From JAOABV01 sp039801465 (GTDB lineage Bacteria > Hydrothermota > Tepidihabitantia > Tepidihabitantales > CAIPLT01), in NCBI GenBank assembly GCA_039801465.1, contig JBDRUT010000004.1, forward strand, positions 1 to 64,000: a stretch of 64,000 nucleotides of DNA, written 5' to 3'. A program made the translations under genes and the position numbers. The notes under the pieces are model-generated. The model saw only the letters and a list, made by a program, of their open reading frames with translations, was not told the DNA's origin and made no database searches. Shown one piece after another: positions 35,630 to 44,781 of the stretch. Every line of letters starts with the position of its first letter. Positions within the stretch are counted from its first letter, which is position 1.

Positions 35630-37229
35630 TTAATGTTGTTTCTTTTTCTTGTTAATTTTTTTTATCAAATGGATAATTTTCTGAATATTTTTATTCAAAG
35701 GTTTTGAAGTATCAATCTCTAAATAATTTTTTCTGGATTTTATTTTATTAAAATTCTCTTTTATTTTATAATAGATTTCCGGTGTTGCATCGGATAAAGA
35801 GAATTCGTTTTCCCGTTTTTGCATTCGTGCCATTACGATTGGTTCAGGACAAACTGCATTAATGGTGATTAGAGGAACTTTAGTTTTTTTTTGCAATTGC
35901 CTTTACTTTATCTCTTGATTTTTGTAAAGAAAATGTCGCATCAACAATACAAGATTTCCTTTGTCTAAGATAATTAGTAGTTCGATGATACATTTCTTCA
36001 TAGGTCTGTTTAGAAACTTCAAAAGTATAAATTCCTTTGCCATAACCTTCAAACCGATGCATCTCAATAGGTGTATTAGTTATTTCTTTTCGGATAATAT
36101 CTGTGCAGAGATGATAGGATTGGATTTCTTTGGATAGATGTTGTGCTAAATAGGTTTTACCAACACCAGGAAGTCCCATTATCATAATTAGTTTGGGTTG
36201 GTTAAAAAAATTCTGAGCATATTTGTATGCTAACTCAAAATAAGCCTGTGCACTTGTTTGGGCTTGTTTTTTATCTTGTTTTGAGATTCCGGGGTCTTTG
36301 AGATTAAAACTGGTTACCTTGCCACGGACATATGCCCGATAACATTTATAGAAATCTAAAAGTTTTAGCATCTCCCAGTCGTTAGTGTAATGTAAATATC
36401 GAGCAATAAAGAAATCGGCTAACTCTTTATGATTATAAAATTCTAAATCCATAACAAAGAATGCTACTTCAGAAGCAACATCAGAACAGGCAAAACGCGG
36501 ATTGAATTCCAAACAGTCAAAGATATAAACCTTGTCGGCAACAAAGATATTCCGAGAATGTAAATCACCATGACATTGTTTTATTTTGTTATCCTGTATC
36601 CGATGGTCAAACAACTTCTGATGTTCAGACATAAATTTTTCAACTGATTTCTGAATCCTTAAGAATATTTTTTTGCTGATTGTGATATCCTGAAACTCTT
36701 CAGTCTGGACAAAATTCTCATCCCAGTTATATTTGACAATTTCTAAACTACCAAATTTATGCAAAGTTTCGTTAGATTCTGATTCGCGATGAAACCGAGC
36801 AATTATTTTAGCAATTTCATCAATTGTTGAATAGGTGACTTGATTATTTTTAAGGCAGTTAGTCATAATTGCATCTTGAGGTAGTTCCCGCATCTTGATA
36901 GCATAGTCAATAATTTCATAAGATTCATTTTTGTGCGGGAATATTGTTATGAAGGAATCTTTTCTATAGACGGGAATTACTTCATAATAAATTTCTGGCG
37001 CAAGTCTCTGATTGATACGGAATTCTTCGTGACAAAAATATTCGCGTGCGGAAATACTGGTATAATCTAAAAAACCAAAAAAGACCGGTTTTTTTATCTT
37101 ATAGGCGTATTTGCCAGTTAAAAACACCCAGGAAGTATGAGTTTGAATTAATTTAACTTCTTTAACATCATCACCCCAAAATTGTGGTTTGAGCAGTTGT
37201 GAAATAAATGATTGAACTGTTTTTAACAT
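35630..37229 (-). pseudogene. APH-like/P-loop kinase fusion with a frameshift at an A9 run
   Basis: The first frame (37229-35880) encodes an aminoglycoside-phosphotransferase-like domain with CHGDLHSRNIFV and the following Asp (FDCLEFNPR), then a P-loop kinase GLPGVGKTYLAQHLS (about residue 350). It ends KAIAKKN-stop after nine A (35892-35884 on the minus strand). The next frame (35896-35630) continues KTKVPLITINAVCPEPIVMARMQ, exactly what the kinase domain needs. Removing one A joins both into about 532 aa, the usual size of this two-domain family. So the gene is broken as given, by mutation, slippage or homopolymer error. The substrate is unknown. Confidence 0.8.
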
Positions 37230-37247
37230 TTATTTAGGCAAACCATC

Positions 37248-38459
37248 CTAAATTTGCATTTCCTTAGGTATTACAACAATACCTGACTCCGTGACAAAAA
37301 ATCTTTTTCGGTCTTCATCAAGATTATAACCAATCGTCATGCGTTCAGGAATTTTAACACGCTTATCAATAATTGCGCGTCGGATTTTTGCATATCTGCC
37401 AACCTGAACACCTTCCATTAGAATTGAATCAGTAACTTCAGCAAAAGAATTTATTTTAACTAATGGCGAAAGTACCGAGCGTTCAACTCTGCCTCCACTA
37501 ATAATTGCCCCATTTGAAACTAAACTGTTTAATGCGATACCGACTCGGCCGGATTTAGTATCATTGAAAACAGTTTTGGCTGGCGGATAGGTGTATTGAG
37601 CAGTCCTAATGGGCCAGCGTTTATCATAAAGGTTAAAGATTGGTTCAACGGAAACTAAATCCATATGTGCCTCATAATATTCATCAATTGTGCCGACATC
37701 GCGCCAATATTTTATCCAACTACGGTTTTCATCTACAAATGGATAACCGAAAACTTTATAACCTTTTATCATCTTGGGAATTATATCCCGACCAAAATCA
37801 TGCGTTGATTTTGTATCTTCCGCATCAACCATTAGAGTCGAAACTAATGCTGGTGTATTAAAAAGATACACTCCCATTGAAATTAATGCTTTATCTGGTT
37901 TATCCGGTATTGGTTTTGGGTCTTTGGGTTTTTCTTGAAATCCGATAATCCGATAATTCTTATCAACTTCTAAAACACCAAAACGATGAGCATCTTGAAT
38001 TGGAACTTCATAAAGAGCAATAGTCATATCCGCATTTTGCCGACGATGATACCTTAACATCTTGCGATAATCCATTTTGTAGATGTGGTCTCCAGATAAA
38101 ACAAACACATAATCCGCCGGAGCATTCTTCAAAGAATAGAGGTTCTGATAAACTGCATCCGCAGTGCCCAGATACCAATCGCTTTCAATCCTTTTTTGCG
38201 GTGGTAAACAATGAATAAATTCGCCTAATTCTGGGACAAATACATCCCAACCAGCATAAATATGTTTTTCTAAGGCAAATGATTTATACTGAGTGAGTAC
38301 AAAGATTCGTTTTAATCGAGAATTAAGACAGTTAGAAAGCGTAAAGTCAATAATACGGTAGATACCGCCAAAAGGAACTGCTGGTTTAGCCCGGTCTTTA
38401 GTCAAAGGATAAAGTCGTTCACCTTGACCACCGGCTAAAATAAAAGCAAGTACTTGCAT
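37248..38459 (-). CDS. glgC: Glucose-1-phosphate adenylyltransferase
   Basis: Makes ADP-glucose for glycogen synthesis. Seen: N-terminal LAFILAGGQGERLYPLTKDRAKPAVPFGG, IIDFTLSNCLNSRLKRIFVLTQYKS, VLSGDHIYKMDY, GFQEKPKDPKP and the left-handed beta-helix C-terminus (SDGAIISGGRVERSVLSP-like pattern, DKRVKIPE). The length of 403 aa is typical. It directly precedes the frameshifted kinase and follows the kor genes on the same strand; other glg genes are not present. Confidence 0.95.
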   Translation of the reverse strand: MQVLAFILAGGQGERLYPLTKDRAKPAVPFGGIYRIIDFTLSNCLNSRLKRIFVLTQYKSFALEKHIYAGWDVFVPELGEFIHCLPPQKRIESDWYLGTADAVYQNLYSLKNAPADYVFVLSGDHIYKMDYRKMLRYHRRQNADMTIALYEVPIQDAHRFGVLEVDKNYRIIGFQEKPKDPKPIPDKPDKALISMGVYLFNTPALVSTLMVDAEDTKSTHDFGRDIIPKMIKGYKVFGYPFVDENRSWIKYWRDVGTIDEYYEAHMDLVSVEPIFNLYDKRWPIRTAQYTYPPAKTVFNDTKSGRVGIALNSLVSNGAIISGGRVERSVLSPLVKINSFAEVTDSILMEGVQVGRYAKIRRAIIDKRVKIPERMTIGYNLDEDRKRFFVTESGIVVIPKEMQI

Positions 38460-38525
38460 TACAAGTTTATCTTACCCTAATGTTGGTTTAATAACTTGAC
38501 TCTAAAATAAAAGAAGGCCGGCGCA

Positions 38526-39086
38526 TTAATCTGATGATGATGTAGATAATGGATTGTGATATTGTTGAGCAATTTCCACGCCGAGTTCTAATGCTTGAAG
38601 ATTAGATTCTATCGTTGCTGGTGGCACACGATGCTGTAATGCTTTTTTTAGCGAATCGAGCGATACTATTTTTGTAATTTCAGAAATAGCCCCTAACAAA
38701 ACAATATTGGTAAATATCTCCCGACCAAATCGCTGGCGCGTAGTTTGAGATAAAGGCAACCCACAACAATTTTTAATAAGACAACGTTTAACATAAAAAT
38801 TATCAAAGATTATAATACCATCTTCTTTTAAGTCTTTAAGATAAGCATCACAGGCTTTTTGAGAGAGGCAGGCAAGTATATCTATTTTTCTTGGTTTGGG
38901 ATATAAAATTTCCTCACTGGAAATAATAACATCTGATTTAGAAGCGCCACCGCGAGCTTCAGGTCCATAACTCTGTGTTTGAATCACCTTTTTACCTTCA
39001 TAAACGCCTGCGGCTTCGGCAATAATTACTCCGGCAAGGATTAATCCTTGACCACCGGTGCCGGCTAAACGGATTTCTTTTCGCAT
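38526..39086 (-). CDS. korC: 2-oxoacid:ferredoxin oxidoreductase, gamma subunit
   Basis: Gamma chain of the ferredoxin-dependent 2-oxoacid oxidoreductase. Seen: the N-terminal EIRLAGTGGQGLILAGVIIAEAAG, QTQSYGPEARGGASKSDVIIS and the C-terminal part with TIESNLQALELG. The length of 186 aa matches korC/porG. Together with korD, korA and korB upstream it forms a complete four-subunit enzyme, whose likely substrate is 2-oxoglutarate (branched-chain 2-oxoacids possible). Last gene of the operon. Confidence 0.92.
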   Translation of the reverse strand: MRKEIRLAGTGGQGLILAGVIIAEAAGVYEGKKVIQTQSYGPEARGGASKSDVIISSEEILYPKPRKIDILACLSQKACDAYLKDLKEDGIIIFDNFYVKRCLIKNCCGLPLSQTTRQRFGREIFTNIVLLGAISEITKIVSLDSLKKALQHRVPPATIESNLQALELGVEIAQQYHNPLSTSSSD

Positions 39087-39147
39087 ATTATAAATCAGTT
39101 TAATATTTTTTTATATTGAGATTAGAACTTAAATTTCTTAACATATC

Positions 39148-39963
39148 TTATTTTTTCTTTTGAGCAGTCTCCACAACTTTTTTATATACTTCAGAGTATT
39201 CAGGTGCTTCGGTATCATACAGGACACCGATAACAATTTTCCCTTCAGCGTCTTTCGGGTCTTTAATAGAAGAAGCTGTAACCGAATTATCTTTAAAATA
39301 TTCAAGCATCTTTACCGCATCGCCCATCCGATTTAATCTGCCATACAGTGTTGGGCATTGGGAAACCACTTCTACTACTGCAAACCCTTTTTTCTTAATT
39401 GCTTGTTTGATTAGTCCCTTAAGATGAGGTGTATGATAGGTTGTGCTTCGGGCAACAAAGACCGCACCGGCGGCTTTTGCCATTTCACAAATATCAAATG
39501 CTCTCTCAACACATCCATAAGGCGCAGTAGAAGCGCGCTTACCCTGAGGAGTTGTTGGTGAATATTGTCCCCCAGTCATACCATAATTGAAATTATTAAT
39601 CACAATTACTGTCATATCAAGATTTCGGCGTGCCGCGTGGATAAAATGATTACCACCAATTGCAAGTAAATCACCGTCACCGGCAATAACGATTACTTCC
39701 ATATTCGGTCGAGCGAGTTTTACACCGCTAGCAGATGGAATTGCTCTGCCGTGTAAAGTATGGAATGTATCACAGTCAAGATAACCCGGAACGCGTGAAG
39801 AGCAACCAATGCCCGAGACAACGCAAATCTCATTTTTATTTAAGCCGGATTCATTGATGGCACGAACCAAAGAGTTCATTGCTGAACCGATGCCGCAACC
39901 CGGACACAAGATGTGCGGAAACCGGTCATCTAATCTTAAATATTCAAGAATTTCAGACTTCAT
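39148..39963 (-). CDS. korB: 2-oxoacid:ferredoxin oxidoreductase, beta subunit (TPP-binding)
   Basis: Carries thiamine pyrophosphate and electron-transfer functions. Seen: CPGCGIGSAMNSL (cluster-type Cys pair), SGIGCSSR, HTLHGRAIPSASGVKLARP, the TPP motif GDGDLLAIGGNHFIHAARRN with VIVINNFNYGMTGGQYSPTTPQG. The length of 271 aa is typical. The RAxPxAxG and GDGD segments are as in 2-oxoglutarate enzymes. It lies between korA and korC on the minus strand. Confidence 0.94.
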   Translation of the reverse strand: MKSEILEYLRLDDRFPHILCPGCGIGSAMNSLVRAINESGLNKNEICVVSGIGCSSRVPGYLDCDTFHTLHGRAIPSASGVKLARPNMEVIVIAGDGDLLAIGGNHFIHAARRNLDMTVIVINNFNYGMTGGQYSPTTPQGKRASTAPYGCVERAFDICEMAKAAGAVFVARSTTYHTPHLKGLIKQAIKKKGFAVVEVVSQCPTLYGRLNRMGDAVKMLEYFKDNSVTASSIKDPKDAEGKIVIGVLYDTEAPEYSEVYKKVVETAQKKK

Positions 39964-39999
39964 ACTTATTGAGTAATTCTAAATTATCAAACATTGTTC

Positions 40000-41103
40000 T
40001 CATAAAACTGCCAGGACTTCTTCGGGCGTAATCAATTCACCGTCAACTCGATTAACACCGATAACTTCGATTCCTCGACCTACAGTGCGAGCGATTTCTC
40101 TTATCATCTGCCCTTGATTCATTTCAACCACAATAACGCGTTTAGCACTCTTTAAAATATCAGACAATTGTTGATAAGGAAATGGCCAAAGCATAATTAA
40201 TCGTAAAAACCCAATTTTTTTGTTATGGGTCGATTCATATTCTTGTTTTGCTTCTAAAGCGGTACGTGCTGAACTTCCGTATGAAATGATAACTGTATCA
40301 CTATTAATATCTCTCTGCTCAAAACTATAAAGCCAGTGACGATTTTCTTCGATTTTATTCTTTAAACGAGCCATTTTCCAAGCAATAATTGTTGGGTCAT
40401 TAGTTGGAAAACCATCTTTACGGTGGGTCAGACCCGAGATATGAATTCGATAACCGTCACCAAAATGAGCAATTTGAGCATCATAATTGGTATCATCATC
40501 ATAATGTAAATAGTCAGTAGCAGGTTTAATTGGTTTTCGGGGTGTATCAATTGATACTGACTTAGGTAGAGAAACAACTTCTCTCATATGGCCAATGATT
40601 TCATCACTTAAAACTATCACAGGTAATCGCAAGCGCTCAGCGATTTCAACTGCTTTAACCGTTAATGAGAAAGATTCAGCAACGCTCCACGGAGTTAAAG
40701 CAATCGCTGGATGGTCACCATGAGTTCCCCATCGTGCAGCCATAACATCACCTTGAGCAACTTTAGTTGGTAGACCAGTTGCTGGACCGCCACGCTGAAC
40801 ATTAATAATTACACAAGGCACTTCAGTCATCACCGCATAGCCAATACCTTCTTGCATTAACGAAAAACCCGGACCAGATGTTGCCGTCATTGACTTCATA
40901 CCTGCAGCCGAAGCACCAATCATTGCACAGATACTGGCAATTTCATCTTCCATTTGAATAAAGACACCGCCAATTTTGGGTAATTCTTCAGACATTATTT
41001 CGGCAATTTCTGTTGATGGCGTAATCGGATAACCGGCAAAAAACCTTATACCAGCTCTAATCGCACCAATAGCACAGGCCTCATTTCCTGATAATAATTG
41101 CAT
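40000..41103 (-). CDS. korA: 2-oxoacid:ferredoxin oxidoreductase, alpha subunit
   Basis: Substrate-binding chain. Seen: GNEACAIGAIRAGIRFFAGYPITPSTEIAE, MEDEIASICAMIGASAAGMKSMTATSGPGFSLMQEGIGYAVMTEVPCVIINVQRGGPATGLPTK and VEMNQGQMIREIARTVG. The length of 367 aa matches korA. Gene order on the minus strand is korD-korA-korB-korC, a standard arrangement, with small gaps of 36 to 67 bp. Confidence 0.95.
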   Translation of the reverse strand: MQLLSGNEACAIGAIRAGIRFFAGYPITPSTEIAEIMSEELPKIGGVFIQMEDEIASICAMIGASAAGMKSMTATSGPGFSLMQEGIGYAVMTEVPCVIINVQRGGPATGLPTKVAQGDVMAARWGTHGDHPAIALTPWSVAESFSLTVKAVEIAERLRLPVIVLSDEIIGHMREVVSLPKSVSIDTPRKPIKPATDYLHYDDDTNYDAQIAHFGDGYRIHISGLTHRKDGFPTNDPTIIAWKMARLKNKIEENRHWLYSFEQRDINSDTVIISYGSSARTALEAKQEYESTHNKKIGFLRLIMLWPFPYQQLSDILKSAKRVIVVEMNQGQMIREIARTVGRGIEVIGVNRVDGELITPEEVLAVL

Positions 41104-41170
41104 ATTTATTTACCAAAATCCCGAATAACACTGTTTATATTATTAGTTTTTTGATTTGTTTTCCGGAAAA

Positions 41171-41416
41171 TCATTTGCTCTTTTTAGGTTTAGTCACAAA
41201 TATGGCGAAATCCGGACATCGTAGTTCACATAGCATATCACCGTTGCAAGCCTCAATATTGCTGACATTAACTTTTAAATCAGAACCGATGGTTAAGACA
41301 TCTTTGGGACAAAATTCAACACAAATACCACAACCCTTACAGAACTCTTTTATAATTTCAATCTCAATACCAGATTTACTTTTGGTCACAACTGGCTTAG
41401 GGTGGTTTTTCTTCAT
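41171..41416 (-). CDS. korD: 2-oxoacid:ferredoxin oxidoreductase, delta (ferredoxin) subunit
   Basis: The 81-aa two-cluster ferredoxin subunit. The first motif is complete (Cys26, 29, 32, 36 in CKGCGICVEFCP). The second reads CNGDMLCELRCP: Asp60 stands where the second Cys normally is. An Asp at this position is known as a cluster ligand in Pyrococcus furiosus ferredoxin, where the cluster can convert to 3Fe-4S. So the second cluster may be Asp-ligated or 3Fe-4S. First gene of the kor operon. Confidence 0.9.
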   Translation of the reverse strand: MKKNHPKPVVTKSKSGIEIEIIKEFCKGCGICVEFCPKDVLTIGSDLKVNVSNIEACNGDMLCELRCPDFAIFVTKPKKSK

Positions 41417-41489
41417 GATTTTTATTAATACTTAATTTATATCTGTTTCAGAAACAAAATTAGATGTTTTCATTATATTTAACAGATAG

Positions 41490-41517
41490 AATATAATCAA
41501 AAAAATCTAATCGTCAA
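41490..41517 (-). promoter_or_regulatory. Putative promoter of the kor operon
   Basis: On the minus strand, TTGACG (41517-41512), 16-bp spacer, TATATT (41495-41490), about 75 bp before the korD start. One mismatch in each box. Confidence 0.55.
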
Positions 41518-41610
41518 GAAGAAAATTAAAAAGTCAGGGATATATTTAATAAATCTTAATCTATTACTGAGTGCGATTAAGTTAATTGTTATGATTGGTA
41601 GATTAATTAT

Positions 41611-44600
41611 TTATTCCTTGATTAGTTTTAATGTGCTTTTGCTAGTGATATCTTCATATTTTAGAAAATAGATGCCTTTAGCAAGATTTGAACTGTCAAA
41701 TTGGATTTGATAAATTCCGGGACTGAAAAAATCATCCGATAATATTCTAATACATCTTCCGTATATGTTATAGAGTTTAATCGAGACTTTGTTCGCAATA
41801 AACACATTAAATACAATCGTTGAATTCGCCACCGTGAAAACCATTGGTTTTTTATTGAGCGATGATGTCTTATAATAAGTGTTTGAGCAATAGATTGTTT
41901 GGTCTTGAATAATTCTACATTCCTGATTTGATTTATGAGGGATTGGTGAATACTGCCAAAATTCCGGTGTATTATTGCCTTTTAAGAGATAGATTCTTCC
42001 CTTAGCATAAGTTAATGATGCGCCATATTTGGGTACTGATTTATTATGTAATCTGGGAATTGTATCCAGAGGAATCCATATACCTTGTGGCAGGTATTGC
42101 CAAAATTCATTTTTGCCAAATCCTTTAATCGCATAAATGACTTCGCCATCTGTTGCCATTCCCGCACCATTTCTTACTTTATTCTTTTGAAGTAGTTGCG
42201 GATGACTTTGAGGCAGTGTCTCTTTTAAGCTCCAGGTGTTAGTTGATATGTCATAGGCATATAAGTAGTTATCTTTACCCCATCCTTTCAGTGCATAAAT
42301 TTTATCACCTAATGCAATAAGACAACTACCATTGCGAAAAGTTCGATTATCCGGTGGTAGTGGTGCAGGATTTAATGGTTGCCAAGGTTCACCATTTGGG
42401 GTATCTGCTTGTGGGTCATAACAAAGAAAATTTGTTGGAAGTTTTCTGCTTTGTTCACCGGCTAATAAGTATAATTTATTATTTGTAAATACTATTGATG
42501 TGCCACCTCTGAGACCACGACTGATTATCGTTGGTACAAATGCTTTTTGAGTCCAAGAATTCTCAGTGATATTATATGCCCATAATTCTCTTGTTCCCGC
42601 ACCTTTAGTAGCGTAGATCGTATTTACACCATCAAAACAAAGGGCAGAACCATTATGAACTTTTTTATAGTTAATTTTTAATGGATCGTTTGGTTTTCTG
42701 CCATATGGAATCGATTCGGCTAAAAACCATTTATTTTCATCTATAGAATATTTATAGAACTCATTAGATTTATTGCCGCGAAAAGCAAAAATATAATTAT
42801 CAGTGCCAACTAAAGCACCACCATATGTGACATATTGATTAGGTATTTTAGTGGGCAAAGATTCTTTTTGTTGCCAGCCAAAAATATAAGGAACAACAAT
42901 AAAATGTAATTCCGCAGTGTCGTTTTCGGGGTCCAAATCATTTGTTAATTGGCAGAAGCATTTGCCGAAATAATCACCCCGAGGTCCAATTACCCAAGTG
43001 TCAAATGTAATAATGACTTCTTCTTGTGGTAACAGAGTTTCAATCATCTTATTACTTACCCAATCATTAATTTTGAATTGAACATTGAATGTTGCTGGAT
43101 ATAAACCAAAGTTTTTTATTTTTGCTTTAGGAATAACTATATTTATCATCGAATCAATAATATCTCGCGGCTGAATAATATCGATTACACCCACATCATT
43201 TTCAAAACAAGTTAAAACATTTTTATCATAAGCCTGGAAACCTTGCTTAGTAACTGTGACTGACATTACGCCGTAGGTTTGAGGATTAATTGAAAACTCA
43301 GCGACACCCAAATCATTAGTGTATTGACACTGATAAATTACAGAATCTTTGATAAGCGTGACTAAGGCATTAGAGAGCGGACAATCATTTGTCGAGTCAC
43401 GAACTGTTACCGTAAACATCTGGGGAGAAACATTGATAATTGTTTCATGAACTACAGACATTAATTTAGGAATATTGGTCCAAAGATTTAGTGAAGGGTC
43501 ACCTAATAAGTTCCATTCCATATAGGCAACAGAACAAGCAGTTGGATGATTCAAACGGTCGATTGTTAAAAGTGAGCAGCAAGCCAAAATGCTGTCTTTG
43601 GTTCTTCGAATCGCTTCGCCTAAAACAAATACTGATTCTTTGGTGATAGTTTCGAAGAATTTTATTGCCGCAGCATTACGCCAATAAGTTTGGAATGTGT
43701 CAAAACCAGCATGATAATGAGTTGTTGTTCCCCAAAACGCAACTGCACCTCTGGGCACACTGACTGTGCCTTGTTTCATCCATTTATTACCAGCAGCAGT
43801 TTGTGGTTCGGGATATGATGGTAGATTTTCCGGGAAAAACATAGTTCGGCAAGTTGGTGAAATTACCACTGCCGGCATAGAGTCATTTCGGATTCTTTCT
43901 GGTCGGACTGCAAAAGGATTGTTCCAGTTATCAGTAGTGGAAAGCGTGCTACCACGATAGACAACAAAGTTTCGTCCATGAGTGATTGATTCTTCAACCA
44001 CGCTGTAATCCGCATTATTAGAAGTATAGAGCGTATCAATTTGACTAAAGCCATAATCTAAAAGAGTGTTTTGAATATGTCTTATTGCATTAAGATAACA
44101 ACTGTCAAAGCATTGATTGTTTTCTCTTTGGTCTCGAGCAATACCTGTTGCCTTTATAAACCAATCGCCTTTACTGAGTCCTTTACCGTGCTCATAATAG
44201 ATAATTTTATTTACCATCACGGAACACTCTGAAGGTGTTGAACACGGCAATCGGCCCAAATACAAATCATCACGAAAATCATTTGCTTCAGTAAGATTAA
44301 TGTAGTATTGGTCAGTCCAGGTACCACGATAAGGATAATAGAGAATCCAATTAGGAAAGTACATCCCTAAAGGAATAAAGTTACGGTCACCAACTAAAAG
44401 AACATACTCAGGCCGTGGATTCCAATTATTATAAGCATTACGAATATAAGACTTGATACTTGCGGTATCATTCCCTATTTCAGAAAGATTAACAATTTTA
44501 CAAGACATCCCCTTTTTTTGCTTCCATAAGGCTAAAGGCTTTGCTGCGTTATAGAAATTCTCATGGGTAATGATAAGATAATTAGCACCTATGCCAAAAA

Positions 44601-44655
44601 GATTAGAAAAAAGCCAAAAAATACTAATAAACTCTAAATAGATGTTTCTCATCAT
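41611..44655 (-). CDS. Secreted C25 (gingipain-like) protein with kelch repeats and sorting tail
   Basis: The 1014-aa exported protein: signal segment (about 1-24), a C25-type peptidase domain (25-400) with YVLLVGDRNFIPLG, DLYLGRLPCS and VVISPTCRTMFF (likely nucleophile Cys), a CARDB-like domain (about 480-590), kelch-type repeats (about 605-930; ALxFDGVNTIYATKG, GMATDGEVIYAIKG), and a C-terminal Por-type sorting domain (VSIKLYNIYGRCIRI, KGIYFLKYE). The His-Gly of canonical C25 active sites is Arg-Gly here (VVYRGST), so proteolytic activity is uncertain. Paralogue of the next gene. Confidence 0.83.
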   Translation of the reverse strand: MMRNIYLEFISIFWLFSNLFGIGANYLIITHENFYNAAKPLALWKQKKGMSCKIVNLSEIGNDTASIKSYIRNAYNNWNPRPEYVLLVGDRNFIPLGMYFPNWILYYPYRGTWTDQYYINLTEANDFRDDLYLGRLPCSTPSECSVMVNKIIYYEHGKGLSKGDWFIKATGIARDQRENNQCFDSCYLNAIRHIQNTLLDYGFSQIDTLYTSNNADYSVVEESITHGRNFVVYRGSTLSTTDNWNNPFAVRPERIRNDSMPAVVISPTCRTMFFPENLPSYPEPQTAAGNKWMKQGTVSVPRGAVAFWGTTTHYHAGFDTFQTYWRNAAAIKFFETITKESVFVLGEAIRRTKDSILACCSLLTIDRLNHPTACSVAYMEWNLLGDPSLNLWTNIPKLMSVVHETIINVSPQMFTVTVRDSTNDCPLSNALVTLIKDSVIYQCQYTNDLGVAEFSINPQTYGVMSVTVTKQGFQAYDKNVLTCFENDVGVIDIIQPRDIIDSMINIVIPKAKIKNFGLYPATFNVQFKINDWVSNKMIETLLPQEEVIITFDTWVIGPRGDYFGKCFCQLTNDLDPENDTAELHFIVVPYIFGWQQKESLPTKIPNQYVTYGGALVGTDNYIFAFRGNKSNEFYKYSIDENKWFLAESIPYGRKPNDPLKINYKKVHNGSALCFDGVNTIYATKGAGTRELWAYNITENSWTQKAFVPTIISRGLRGGTSIVFTNNKLYLLAGEQSRKLPTNFLCYDPQADTPNGEPWQPLNPAPLPPDNRTFRNGSCLIALGDKIYALKGWGKDNYLYAYDISTNTWSLKETLPQSHPQLLQKNKVRNGAGMATDGEVIYAIKGFGKNEFWQYLPQGIWIPLDTIPRLHNKSVPKYGASLTYAKGRIYLLKGNNTPEFWQYSPIPHKSNQECRIIQDQTIYCSNTYYKTSSLNKKPMVFTVANSTIVFNVFIANKVSIKLYNIYGRCIRILSDDFFSPGIYQIQFDSSNLAKGIYFLKYEDITSKSTLKLIKE

Positions 44656-44781
44656 TACATTATAACAAAAAAATCTGGCAATTGAATCAGTTTTATTATA
44701 CGTTACTATGCTAGATAGAAAAGATCTAATGAAAGTAATATTCTGAAGGCAAAGTTTCTATAGAAAAAGTTTTAAGTTAAA

